Positions 10,113 through 19,947 of a stretch of 64,000 bases of DNA are shown one piece after another (within the stretch, counting starts at the first letter, position 1; every line of letters begins with the position of its first letter). The notes below the pieces were generated by a model. It searched no databases. It was not told the origin of the DNA and was given only the letters and a program-made list of their open reading frames with translations. The stretch is taken from positions 1,860,001 through 1,924,000 of the forward strand of contig NZ_JACWIJ010000002.1 of NCBI RefSeq assembly GCF_017811175.1, in the 5' to 3' direction. The translations under genes and the position numbers were made by a program. This stretch comes from Melaminivora jejuensis. Lineage in GTDB: Bacteria > Pseudomonadota > Gammaproteobacteria > Burkholderiales > Burkholderiaceae_C.

Positions 10113-11227
10113 TGGCCGCGCTGGCACGGCGGCAACTCATGCTGGCCACAGGGGCCGGCCTGCTGGGCTGGCGCGCGTCGGCGCTGGCCCTGGCGCCGCG
10201 CGCGCTGGTCTTCCCCCGCGACCATGGCAGCCACCCCGATCTGCGTACCGAGTGGTGGTACATCACCGGCCAGGCGCGCAGCGAGGATGCGCGGCTGTGG
10301 GGCTTTCAGATCACGTTTTTTCGCTCGCGCGTGGATGTGGCGCAGGGCCTGCGCTCGGCCTTTGCGGCGCGGCAGTTGATCTTTGCGCACGCGGCCCTGA
10401 CGGATGTGCAGGGCGCGCGCCAGTGGCACGACCAGCGCATCGCACGCGCGGGCTTTGGCGTTGCGGGCGCGGACGAGGACGATGCGCGCATCCGGCTGCA
10501 CGACTGGTCGCTGGAGCGCACGCAGGTGCCGGACATACCCGGCCACAGCCGCTGGGCCATCCGCGCGCAGGCCGATGGCTTTGCGCTGGATGTGCAGTGC
10601 ACCAGCACCCAGCCGGTGCTGCTGCAGGGCCAGGCCGGCCTGTCGCGCAAGGGGCCGGAGGCCAGCCAGGCCAGCTACTACGTCAGCCAGCCGCAGCTGG
10701 CGGTGACCGGCGCCCTCACGGTGGCCGGGCAGCGCATCGCCATCGCGCCCGATCTGCCCGCGCCCGACAACCGCGCCTGGATGGATCACGAGTGGAGCGA
10801 GGCGCTGATGCATCCGCAGGCCGTGGGCTGGGACTGGATCGGCATGAATTTGCTGGATGGCGGTGCGCTCACGGCGTTCCGGCTGCGGCGCGCCGATGGC
10901 AGTGCGCTGTGGGCGGGCGGTTCGCTGCGCCGCACGGGCGAGAGCAAGGCACACATCTTCGGCAGCGACGAGGTGACCTGGACGCCGCTGCGGCGCTGGA
11001 TCAGCGGCGCAAGCGGCGCGACGTATCCGGTGGACTGGCGCGTCGATACGCCCGCCGGGTGCTTCACCGTGCAGGCGCTGCTGGACGCGCAGGAGCTCGA
11101 CAGCCGGGCCTCGACGGGCGCGATCTACTGGGAAGGCCTGAGCGAGCTGCGCGGCGCCGATGGGCGCACGCTGGGCCGGGGCTATCTGGAAATGACGGGA
11201 TATGCGCAGCGCCTGCACCTGGGCTGA
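10112..11227 (+). CDS. AttH/CrtC-like secreted lipocalin-domain protein
   Basis: A 371-residue protein of the family that includes AttH and the hydroxyneurosporene synthase CrtC. Recognisable blocks are FPRDHGSHPDLRTEWWYITG, WGFQITFFRSR, YYVSQPQLAVTG and the DNRAWMDHEWSEALM motif in the second lipocalin-like domain. The N-terminus carries RRQLMLATGAGLLGWRASA, a hydrophobic export signal with a twin arginine, so export by Tat is likely. No carotenoid genes are near, so a carotenoid hydratase role is unlikely. With the LolD-like ATPase and FtsX-like permease upstream it fits the exported component of an Att-type ABC system. The stop lies in a long hairpin. Confidence 0.82.
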   Translation: MAALARRQLMLATGAGLLGWRASALALAPRALVFPRDHGSHPDLRTEWWYITGQARSEDARLWGFQITFFRSRVDVAQGLRSAFAARQLIFAHAALTDVQGARQWHDQRIARAGFGVAGADEDDARIRLHDWSLERTQVPDIPGHSRWAIRAQADGFALDVQCTSTQPVLLQGQAGLSRKGPEASQASYYVSQPQLAVTGALTVAGQRIAIAPDLPAPDNRAWMDHEWSEALMHPQAVGWDWIGMNLLDGGALTAFRLRRADGSALWAGGSLRRTGESKAHIFGSDEVTWTPLRRWISGASGATYPVDWRVDTPAGCFTVQALLDAQELDSRASTGAIYWEGLSELRGADGRTLGRGYLEMTGYAQRLHLG

Positions 11228-11264
11228 GCCCCCTCCACGGGTTTCAGCCCAGGTGCAGGCGCTG
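11207..11264 (+). repeat. Perfect 21-bp inverted repeat spanning the lipocalin stop codon
   Basis: The left arm 11207-11227 (starting CAGCGCCTGCACC) is exactly complementary to the right arm 11244-11264, separated by 16 bases. The left arm encodes the last residues and the stop. There is no T run after it, so it is not a classical intrinsic terminator; it could still protect the 3' end of the mRNA or pause polymerase. Confidence 0.85.
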
Positions 11265-11309
11265 GCCAGTCGATGGCGTCGGGAAGTGCTGTTTTCAGGG
11301 ATTTCCGGC

Positions 11310-11756
11310 CTAGGCCTTCGAGAGTTCCTTGAGCTTTTTCAAATCCCGCATCACTTCGGCAGAATGCTGCGCAAACTGCACATCCAGCATTCTTTCTGCA
11401 TCATCGTATTTTCCCGCCTGGGCCAGCGCGACAACATTGGACGCTGCATAGTGAAACATCTTGTGGTGTTCCATCAGCGCCGTGAAACCTGGAAAAGCAC
11501 CCAGCTTGGCACGACCGGAGCTGTGAATCCATTTGCCCAGGTCGCAGCGGTCGTCGAAACAGATTTCCTCGGGAATGAAATTCTCGGTGGACTTGCCTGA
11601 AAGAAAGGTGCGCAAGCGCAGTTTCCAGTTCTCGTGCGCCGCAATGGCCACATCAATATCCAGATCGGTGACGGCGTTGGCTATCTTTTTGGTTGCATCT
11701 CGCTTGAAGAGATTGACCGAGCCGAAGAATTCTCCAAAGACATTTTTCAGAAACAT
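11310..11756 (-). CDS. Stand-alone CZB (chemoreceptor zinc-binding) domain protein
   Basis: A 148-residue soluble protein. From about residue 35 it matches the CZB domain: VAIAAHENWKLRLRTFL with the first histidine, CDLGKWIHSS with the conserved cysteine, then a histidine pair in ALMEHHKMFHYAA. These residues bind zinc in CZB proteins and can sense hypochlorous acid or zinc. Normally CZB is fused to chemoreceptors or diguanylate cyclases; here there is no partner domain. The ATG at 11756 after AAGGTGGGG is preferred over a TTG at 11798. The gene is visibly less GC-rich than its surroundings, with AT-rich flanks, suggesting recent acquisition. Confidence 0.82.
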   Translation of the reverse strand: MFLKNVFGEFFGSVNLFKRDATKKIANAVTDLDIDVAIAAHENWKLRLRTFLSGKSTENFIPEEICFDDRCDLGKWIHSSGRAKLGAFPGFTALMEHHKMFHYAASNVVALAQAGKYDDAERMLDVQFAQHSAEVMRDLKKLKELSKA

Positions 11757-11886
11757 ACCCCACCTTTTATAGAAATATTTTTTTATTTGATCATACAAAA
11801 GCCGGTTGGCTTGTCAACATGACCCGACTGAATTCATAGGTTGATGGCGTCCCGGCAAAAAAACCGGGGAGATGGGCAGGAAGCAC

Positions 11887-11914
11887 AAAAAAAGGCCATG
11901 CGCATGGCATGGCC
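11887..11914 (-). terminator. Terminator of the first liv operon
   Basis: Read on the minus strand, GGCCATGC pairs with GCATGGCC and is followed by seven T residues, about 65 bases after the livM stop. The rest of the 220-base gap between livM and the CZB gene contains AT-rich sequence likely to hold the CZB promoter. Confidence 0.85.
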
Positions 11915-11976
11915 CCGGTGATATTGTCGCGATCCCGTCTGCGCCCTGTCGTGCCATGCAGTCCAGGGCAGGACTG

Positions 11977-12975
11977 TCAGAGGGTGCCGCCGCCCGCGCG
12001 CCGGCGCTCCAGCCACGCGATCAGCTCGCCCATGATGCCGCGCCGGAAGGCCAGCACGCAGACCACGAAGATCAGGCCGGTCACGATGGTGACCGACTCG
12101 CCCAGGGTGCTGAACCACTCGACGCTGGTCAGGCGCGCCAGGAAGCTGCCCAGCTCGCCGATCTTGTTTTCCAGCAGCACCACCACCGCCGAGCCGACCA
12201 GCGGGCCGCTCAGGGTGCCCATGCCGCCCACCAGCGTCATCAGCACCACGTGGCCCGAGGCACTCCAATGCACGTCCGACAGCGTGGCAAAGCCCAGCAC
12301 CAGGGTTTTCAGCGAGCCGGCCAGGCCGGCTAGGGCGGCGGAGATGACGAAGGCCAGCAGCTTGAAGCGGTTGGTGTCGTAGCCCAGCGAGATGGCGCGC
12401 GGCTCGTTTTCCTTGATGCCCTTGAGCACCTGGCCAAAGGGCGAGTGGATGGTGCGCACGATCAGCAGAAAGGCCGCCACCGACACCATCAGGCACACGT
12501 AGTACATGGTCAGGTCGCTGGACAGGTCGAGCACGCCGAACAGCTTGCCGCGCGGCACGCCCTGCAGGCCGTCCTCGCCGCCCGTGAAGGGCAGCTGCAG
12601 CGCGGCGAAATACAGCATCTGCGCCAGCGCCAGCGTGATCATGGTGGCGTAGATGCCCTGGCGCCGGATGGTGAACCAGCCCATGACCAGGCCCAGCAGC
12701 GCGCCGCTGAGCAGGCCGGCCAGCAGGCCCAGCTCGGGCGTGGCACCCCAGACCTTGATGGTGTGGCCAGTGACATAGGCCGCACCGCCCAGAAAGGCCG
12801 CGTGGCCGAAGGACAGCAGGCCGGTGTAGCCCAGCAGCAGGTTGAAGGCCGAGGCGAACAGCGCGAAGCACAGCAGCTTCATCACGAACACCGGGTAGGC
12901 ACCCAGGAAGGGCGCGGCGATCAGGCCCAGCAGCAGCAGGCCGTAACCGATGGGAGCGAATTTCTTGACGTTCAT
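11977..12975 (-). CDS. livM: Branched-chain amino acid-type ABC transporter permease LivM
   Basis: A 332-residue inner-membrane permease with about ten hydrophobic segments. Typical LivM blocks are FNLLLGYTGLLSFGHAAFLG near residue 45, the EAA-like cytoplasmic loop GQVLKGIKENEPRAISLGY, and GGMGTLSGPLVGSAVV in the C-terminal half. It pairs with LivH to form the channel of a type-1 importer. It is the last gene of the operon livG-livF-SBP-SBP-livH-livM, 19 bases after livH, with a terminator downstream. The substrate may be an amino acid, amide or small aromatic/carboxylic acid; the family name does not fix it. Confidence 0.92.
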   Translation of the reverse strand: MNVKKFAPIGYGLLLLGLIAAPFLGAYPVFVMKLLCFALFASAFNLLLGYTGLLSFGHAAFLGGAAYVTGHTIKVWGATPELGLLAGLLSGALLGLVMGWFTIRRQGIYATMITLALAQMLYFAALQLPFTGGEDGLQGVPRGKLFGVLDLSSDLTMYYVCLMVSVAAFLLIVRTIHSPFGQVLKGIKENEPRAISLGYDTNRFKLLAFVISAALAGLAGSLKTLVLGFATLSDVHWSASGHVVLMTLVGGMGTLSGPLVGSAVVVLLENKIGELGSFLARLTSVEWFSTLGESVTIVTGLIFVVCVLAFRRGIMGELIAWLERRRAGGGTL

Positions 12976-12994
12976 GTGGACAACCCCGGCGGCT

Positions 12995-13879
12995 TCACTT
13001 TTCTTTGCCGAACAGGCCGGCGGGGCGGATCAGCAGGACGATGGCCATGATGACGAACACCACGGTGGAGGAGGCCTCGGGGTAGAAGACCTTGGTGAAG
13101 CCTTCGACGATGCCCAGGCCCAGGCCGGTCAGGATGGAGCCCATGATGGAGCCCATGCCGCCGATCACCACCACGGCGAAGACCACGATGATGAGGTTCT
13201 GCCCCATCAGCGGCGTGACCTGGTAGACCGGCGCGGCCAGCACGCCGGCAAACGCTGCCAGCGCGGCGCCGAAGGCGTAGGTCAGCGTGATCATGACCGG
13301 CACGTTGACGCCAAAGGCCTCGACCAGGCGCGGGTTCTCGGTGCCGGCGCGCAGGTAGGCGCCCAGCTTGGTGCGCTCGATGACGTACCAGGTGGCGATG
13401 CACACCACGATGGAGGCCACCACCACCCAGGCGCGGTAGTTGGGCAGGATCATGAAGCCCAGGTTGGTGGCGCCCTCCAGCAGCTCGGGTGTGTCATACC
13501 CCAGGCCGGAGACGCCGTAGATGGAGCGAAACACCCCCTCGATCAGCAGCGTCAGGCCCAGGGTGAGCAGCAGGCCGTAGAGGTGGTCGAGCTTGTAGAT
13601 CCAGCGCAGCAGCAGGCGCTCGATCAGCACGCCGAACGCCCCCACCACCAGCGGCGCCAGGATCAGCATCAGCCAGTAGTTGATGCCCAGGTAGTTCATG
13701 GCCATCCAGGTGGTCAGCGCCCCCAGCATGAACAGCGCGCCGTGCGCGAAGTTGATCACGTTGAGCAGGCCGAAGATCACGGCCAGCCCCAGGCTGAGGA
13801 TGGCGTAGAACGAGCCGTTGACCAGCCCCAGCAGGAGCTGGCTCATCAGGGCCGGCATTGAGACACCGAAGATTTCCAT
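12995..13879 (-). CDS. livH: Branched-chain amino acid-type ABC transporter permease LivH
   Basis: A 294-residue permease with eight or so membrane segments. LLGLVNGSFYAILSLGLAVI at the N-terminus and FGLLNVINFAHGALFMLGA are standard LivH blocks; the loop around LGAYLRAGTENPRLVEAFGVN contacts the ATPases. It follows the second binding-protein gene by 64 bases and is followed by livM. Confidence 0.93.
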   Translation of the reverse strand: MEIFGVSMPALMSQLLLGLVNGSFYAILSLGLAVIFGLLNVINFAHGALFMLGALTTWMAMNYLGINYWLMLILAPLVVGAFGVLIERLLLRWIYKLDHLYGLLLTLGLTLLIEGVFRSIYGVSGLGYDTPELLEGATNLGFMILPNYRAWVVVASIVVCIATWYVIERTKLGAYLRAGTENPRLVEAFGVNVPVMITLTYAFGAALAAFAGVLAAPVYQVTPLMGQNLIIVVFAVVVIGGMGSIMGSILTGLGLGIVEGFTKVFYPEASSTVVFVIMAIVLLIRPAGLFGKEK

Positions 13880-13943
13880 GGACAGACGCGGTTGACGCGG
13901 GCGGTAGGGGGGGTTTCTGTGGATCAGCAGGCGCGCTGCAGCA

Positions 13944-15137
13944 TCACTTCCACAGGGCGCACTTGGTTTCGGCCTTGGTCGTGAAGACCTCCTCGCCGGG
14001 CAGCTTCTTCACGATCTTGTAGTAGTCCCAGGTGCCCTTGGACTCCTTGGGTTCCTTGACCTGCACCAGATACATGTCGTGGATGTAGCTGCCGTCGGCA
14101 CGCAGGTAGCCCTTGGCGAAGAAGTCGTCCATCTTCATGCCGCGCCAAGTCTCCATGACCTTGTCGGCATCGACGGTGCCGGCGGCCTGCACGGCCTTGA
14201 GGTAGTTCATGGTGGCCGAGTAGTCGGCGGCCTGGATCTCGGTCGGGCGGCGGTTGGTCTTTTTCATGTAGGCGTCGGCGAACTTGCGCGAGGCGTCGTC
14301 CATGTCCCAGTACCAGCTGGTCACGAACTGCATCCCGGCGGTGTTCTTCAGGCCCAGGCTGTGGATGTCGCTGTAGAAGACCAGCAGCGGCGCGACCTTC
14401 ATAGTCTTGTCGATGCCGAATTCCTTGGCCGCCTTGATGGTGTTGATGGTGTCGCCGCCGGCATTGGCCAGCGCCAGCACCTGGGCCTTGGAGTTCTGCG
14501 CCTGCAGCAGGAAGGACGAGAAGTCCGAGGCGTTGAGCGGGTGGCGCACTGCCTGGGCGACCGTGCCGCCCTTGGCCTTGACGACGTTGGAGGCATCGGC
14601 CTCCATGGCGTGGCCGAAGGCGTAGTCGGCCGTCAGGAAGAACCAGCTCTTGCCGCCGCCGTCCACGATGGCCCCGGCTGCGCCCTTGGACAGGGCCACG
14701 GTGTCGTAGGCGTAGTGGACGGTGTAGGGCGTGCAGGCCTCGTTGGTCAGCGCCGAGCTGCCCGCGCCGTTGTTGATCATCACGCGCTTTTTCTCGTCGG
14801 CCACCTTGGCCAGCGCCAGGGCGGTGCCGGAGTTGGTGCCGCTGAAGATCATGGTCAGGCCCTGGGTGTCGATCCACTCGCGCGCCTTGCTGGCGGCGAT
14901 GTCGGCCTTGTTCTGGTGATCCACGGTGAGCAGCTCGATGGGCTTGCCCAGCACCTTGCCGCCGAAGTCGTCGATGGCCATCTGGATGGCAGTGGCGCCG
15001 CCCTTGCCTTCCAGGTCGGCATACAGGCTGGACATGTCGCTGATGTAGCCGATCCTGACCTTGTCCTGGGCGTGGGCGGTGGTGGCCAGGCCGGCAGCGG
15101 CCAGCAGCAGGCCCAGTGTGGTGAGCTTGGTGTTCAT
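13944..15137 (-). CDS. ABC transporter periplasmic binding protein (LivK-type), copy 2 of a tandem pair
   Basis: A 397-residue type-I periplasmic binding protein with a 23-residue Sec signal peptide ending TTAHA. The mature part opens with DKVRIGYISDMSSLYADLEG, as in LivK-like proteins for amino acids, amides or aromatic acids. It is a clear paralogue of the next upstream gene (shared blocks KVLGKPIELLT, HQNKADIAASKAREWIDTQG, SWFFLTADYAFGHA, and the identical terminus KCALWK), and similarity continues past the stop codon, so the pair arose by tandem duplication. Two binding proteins feeding one permease usually widen the substrate range. Confidence 0.9.
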   Translation of the reverse strand: MNTKLTTLGLLLAAAGLATTAHAQDKVRIGYISDMSSLYADLEGKGGATAIQMAIDDFGGKVLGKPIELLTVDHQNKADIAASKAREWIDTQGLTMIFSGTNSGTALALAKVADEKKRVMINNGAGSSALTNEACTPYTVHYAYDTVALSKGAAGAIVDGGGKSWFFLTADYAFGHAMEADASNVVKAKGGTVAQAVRHPLNASDFSSFLLQAQNSKAQVLALANAGGDTINTIKAAKEFGIDKTMKVAPLLVFYSDIHSLGLKNTAGMQFVTSWYWDMDDASRKFADAYMKKTNRRPTEIQAADYSATMNYLKAVQAAGTVDADKVMETWRGMKMDDFFAKGYLRADGSYIHDMYLVQVKEPKESKGTWDYYKIVKKLPGEEVFTTKAETKCALWK

Positions 15138-15218
15138 GGTGGTGTGTCTCCGGGTTGTTGTTCTTCGCGGGCCTGCCCTGTTGTGGCTGCAGGGCAGGTG
15201 GCAGGCATCAGTGCGGCA

Positions 15219-16421
15219 TCACTTCCACAGCGCGCACTTGCTTTCGGCCTTGGTCGTCCAGACCTGGTCGGCGGGCAGCTTGGCCACGACCTTGTAGTAG
15301 TCCCAGGCTTGCTTGGATTCCGCCGGCGACTTGACCTGCATCAGGTACATGTCGTGGGCGTAGCGGCCATCCGGGCGGATGCTGCCTTCGGCGTAGAAGT
15401 CCTTGATGGGCATGGACTTGAGCTTTTCCATGACCTTGTCGGCATCCAGCGTGCCAGCGGCTTCCACGGCCTTGAGGTAGGTCATGGCGGCCGAGTAGTC
15501 GGCGGCCTGGATGTCGGTAGGCATGCGCTTGGTCTTGTCGAAGAACCTCTTGCCGAAGGCGCGGCTTTCGTCGTTCAGGTTCCAGTCCCAGCTGGTGGTC
15601 AGCAGCAGGCCTTCGGTGTTCTTCAGGCCCAGGCTGTGTACGTCGGTCACGAAAACCAGCAGGCCGGCCATCTTCATGGTCTTGTTGATGCCGAATTCCT
15701 TGGCGGCCTTGATGGCGTTGATGGTGTCGCCGCCGGCGTTGGCCAGGCCCAGGATCTGCGCCTTGGAGCTCTGCGCCTGCAGCAGGAAGGACGAGAAATC
15801 CGAGGCGTTGAGCGGATGGCGCACGCTGCCGGCCACCGTGCCGCCGGACTCCTTGACGACCTTGGAGGTATCGGCCTCCAGCGCATGGCCAAAGGCGTAG
15901 TCGGCCGTCAGGAAAAACCAGCTTTTGCCGCCGCTCTTGACCACTGCCGCGCCCGTGCCCTTGGCCATGGCCACGGTGTCGTAGGCGTAATGGACGGTGT
16001 AGGGGTTGCACTGGTCGTTGGTCAGGGCCGAGGAGCCGGCGCCGATGTTGATATAGACGCGCTTTTTCTCGGCCATGACCTTGGCCGTGGCCAGCGCCGT
16101 GGCCGAGTTGGTGCCGCCCAGCAGCATATTCAGGCCCTGGGTGTCGATCCACTCGCGCGCCTTGCTGGCAGCGATGTCGGCCTTGTTCTGGTGGTCGGCG
16201 GTGAGCAGTTCGATGGGCTTGCCCAGCACTTTGCCGCCGAAGTCGTCGATGGCCATCTGGATGGCGGTGGCGCCGTTCTTGCCGTCCACGTCGGCATACA
16301 GGCTGGACATGTCGGTGATGAAGCCGATCTTTACCTTGTCCTGCGCCTGCGCCTGCACGGCGGCCAGGGACAGCCCGGCAGCAGCCAGGAGGGCGGCAGT
16401 GGTCTTGAGGCGGTGTTGCAT
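15219..16421 (-). CDS. ABC transporter periplasmic binding protein (LivK-type), copy 1 of a tandem pair
   Basis: A 400-residue periplasmic binding protein with a Sec signal peptide (cleavage near VQAQAQ). It is paralogous to the neighbour at 13944-15137; the two differ mainly in the second lobe (for example TSWDWNLNDESRAFGKRF against TSWYWDMDDASRKFADAY), where ligand-facing residues would lie. The start at 16421 follows GGAGAGACAAGCC. It sits 81 bases after livF. The ligand is unknown. Confidence 0.9.
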   Translation of the reverse strand: MQHRLKTTAALLAAAGLSLAAVQAQAQDKVKIGFITDMSSLYADVDGKNGATAIQMAIDDFGGKVLGKPIELLTADHQNKADIAASKAREWIDTQGLNMLLGGTNSATALATAKVMAEKKRVYINIGAGSSALTNDQCNPYTVHYAYDTVAMAKGTGAAVVKSGGKSWFFLTADYAFGHALEADTSKVVKESGGTVAGSVRHPLNASDFSSFLLQAQSSKAQILGLANAGGDTINAIKAAKEFGINKTMKMAGLLVFVTDVHSLGLKNTEGLLLTTSWDWNLNDESRAFGKRFFDKTKRMPTDIQAADYSAAMTYLKAVEAAGTLDADKVMEKLKSMPIKDFYAEGSIRPDGRYAHDMYLMQVKSPAESKQAWDYYKVVAKLPADQVWTTKAESKCALWK

Positions 16422-16502
16422 GGCTTGTCTCTCCTTGTCGTCAAAAAATCGGGATGAAAAAGGGTGGGCCGGGGCCGTATCGCGGCAGTGAGGGCGTGCG
16501 CC

Positions 16503-17219
16503 TCACACACCCAGCAGCTGGTTGAGCACGGGCATTTTTTCCTGCAATTGGGCGGCGGCGAAGTGCTCGACCATGCGGCCATGCTCCATGACGTAGAAGC
16601 GGTCGGCCAGCGGTGCGGCAAAGCGGAAGTTCTGCTCGACCATGACCACCGTGTAGCCCTTCTCGCGCAGCGTGGTGATCATGCGCGCCAGTGCCTGCAC
16701 GATGACCGGCGCCAGGCCCTCGGAGATCTCGTCGAGCAGCAGCAATCGCGCGCCGGTGCGCAGGATGCGCGCCACGGCCAGCATCTGCTGCTCGCCGCCC
16801 GACAGCCGCGTGCCCTGGCTGTTCCTGCGCTCGGCCAGGTTGGGGAACATGCTGTAGATCTCGTCGATGCTCATGCCCGGCTGGCCGGTCTTGAGGCTGG
16901 GCGGCAGCAGCAGGTTTTCCTCGCACGACAGGCTGGAGAAGATGCCGCGCTCCTCGGGGCAGTAGCCCACGCCCAGGTGGGCGATGCGGTGCGTGGCCAG
17001 CTCGATGGTCTCGGTGCCGTGGATGCGCACCGAGCCGCGCCGCGCGCCGGTCAGGCCCATGATGGCGCGCAGCGTCGAGGTGCGCCCGGCGCCGTTGCGC
17101 CCCAGCAGCGTCACCACCTCGCCGGGCTGCACCACCATGTCCACGCCGTGCAGCACGTGCGACTCGCCATACCAGGCCTGCAGGCCCTTGATTTCCAGTG
17201 CAGGTTGCGTCGTCGCCAT
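16503..17219 (-). CDS. livF: ABC transporter ATP-binding protein LivF with Walker A lysine replaced by arginine
   Basis: A 238-residue ATPase of the LivF group. Walker A reads GRNGAGRTS at residues 40-48, with Arg46 where the invariant lysine normally contacts the ATP phosphates; the sequence has no frameshift or ambiguity here. The rest is intact: the Q-loop region GVGYCPEERGIF, signature LSGGEQQMLAVARIL, Walker B LLLLDEISEGLAP and the switch histidine region replaced by VEQN as in other LivF proteins. LivG in the same operon retains lysine, so the heterodimer would have one standard and one altered site. Its ATG abuts the livG stop by one base. Confidence 0.9.
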   Translation of the reverse strand: MATTQPALEIKGLQAWYGESHVLHGVDMVVQPGEVVTLLGRNGAGRTSTLRAIMGLTGARRGSVRIHGTETIELATHRIAHLGVGYCPEERGIFSSLSCEENLLLPPSLKTGQPGMSIDEIYSMFPNLAERRNSQGTRLSGGEQQMLAVARILRTGARLLLLDEISEGLAPVIVQALARMITTLREKGYTVVMVEQNFRFAAPLADRFYVMEHGRMVEHFAAAQLQEKMPVLNQLLGV

Positions 17220-17220
17220 G

Positions 17221-17991
17221 TCAGTGCGCCCCCTGCAGCTGGCCGTCGGTCGTGCCCATGTAGGCCTCCATGACCTGCGGGTTGCTGGAGACTTCGGCGT
17301 AGTTGCCCTCGGCCAACACGGCGCCGCGCTGCAGCACGGTGATGCGGTCGGCGATGGTGGAGATGACCTTCATGTTGTGCTCGACCATCAGGATGGTGCG
17401 CCCGGCGGAGACTTTCTTGATGAGTTGCGTGACACGATCCACGTCCTCATGGCCCATGCCCTGCGTGGGTTCGTCCAGCAGCATCAGCTCGGGCTCCATG
17501 GCCAGCGTGGTGGCGATCTCCAGGGCGCGCTTTCTGCCATAGGGCAGGTTGACGGTGACCTCGTCGGCCAGCTCCTCCAGGCCGACCTCGGCCAGCAGCT
17601 CGCGCGCCCGGCCATCGAGCTGGTGCAGGGATTTTTCGCTGCGCCAGAAGTGGTACGACGTGCCCAGGCGGCGCTGCAGGCCCATGCGCACGTTCTCCAG
17701 CAGCGTCAGGTTGGGGAACACCGCCGAGATCTGGAACGAGCGGATCACGCCGCGCCGGGCGATCTGCGCCGGCTGCTCGCGCGTGATGTCCGTGCCGTTG
17801 AAACGGATGGAGCCCGATGTGGGCTCCAGGAACTTGGTCAGCAGGTTGAAGCACGTCGTCTTGCCTGCGCCATTGGGGCCGATCAGCGCGTGGATCGAGC
17901 CCCGGCGCACGGCCAGGCTCACATCGCTCACGGCAGTGAAGCCCTTGAATTCCTTGGTGAGGTGAGAGGTTTCGAGTATGACGTCGCTCAT
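17221..17991 (-). CDS. livG: ABC transporter ATP-binding protein LivG
   Basis: A 256-residue ATPase, first gene of the minus-strand liv operon. Walker A is GPNGAGKTT at residues 38-46, then FQISAVFPNLTLLENV (Q-loop), a LPYGRKRALEIATTLA signature that deviates from LSGGQ as usual in LivG, Walker B LMLLDEPTQGMGHED and VEHNMKVI with the switch histidine. The ATG at 17991 is chosen over longer upstream readings because homology begins at MSDVILETSHLTKEF. Tandem 14-bp repeats about 110 bases upstream may bind an activator. Confidence 0.94.
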   Translation of the reverse strand: MSDVILETSHLTKEFKGFTAVSDVSLAVRRGSIHALIGPNGAGKTTCFNLLTKFLEPTSGSIRFNGTDITREQPAQIARRGVIRSFQISAVFPNLTLLENVRMGLQRRLGTSYHFWRSEKSLHQLDGRARELLAEVGLEELADEVTVNLPYGRKRALEIATTLAMEPELMLLDEPTQGMGHEDVDRVTQLIKKVSAGRTILMVEHNMKVISTIADRITVLQRGAVLAEGNYAEVSSNPQVMEAYMGTTDGQLQGAH

Positions 17992-18097
17992 TGCCAACGG
18001 GGCGTGTACCGCGCATGAACGCGGCCACGGCCCTGTCTCCATGGATGGGTTGTGTGCGGCGCATCGTAAGGGCGGCCTATTGCCGGCAGCACTGGGA

Positions 18098-18125
18098 GTA
18101 ATGCCTATGTAGTTACGCCTACGTG
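18098..18125 (-). promoter_or_regulatory. Tandem 14-bp direct repeats upstream of the liv operon
   Basis: GTAATGCCTATGTA is followed directly by GTTACGCCTACGTG, identical at 10 of 14 positions. The pair lies about 110 bases upstream of the livG start, a plausible place for an activator at the liv promoter. The regulator is not identifiable here. The rest of the 240-base gap to modE shows nothing else I recognise. Confidence 0.45.
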
Positions 18126-18230
18126 ACAACACGACCCCGCCGGGCTGCAGGCTCCCGGGGCTGTTTTCTGGCTGGGCCTTGGGCGGATCGGCCACCACAG
18201 CCGGGCGCAACGCCGGCAAGGACAGGCCCC

Positions 18231-19870
<1,640 letters not shown>

Positions 19871-19871
<1 letters not shown>

Positions 19872-19943
19872 TGATAAATAATGGTTAAATTACCCTCAAA
19901 CCCTTGTCCAGCAAGCGCTGACAGCTATCATTTTTGATGATTA
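19871..19943 (+). repeat. Dispersed repeat, copy b, between modA and modB
   Basis: The best-preserved copy: ACCCTCAAACCCTTGTCCAG followed by CAAGCGCTGACAGCTATCAT and a TTTTTGATGA tail. It fills nearly the whole modA-modB gap without an obvious terminator. Confidence 0.85.
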
Positions 19944-19947
19944 ACCG

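Noticed and set aside
10112..11227. Carotenoid biosynthesis role for the CrtC-like protein
   Set aside because: No carotenoid genes are near and the protein carries an export signal; AttH-like function fits the neighbours better.
14079..16457. 792-codon open frame on the plus strand
   Set aside because: Antisense to the two paralogous binding proteins; its internal repetition only mirrors their duplication.
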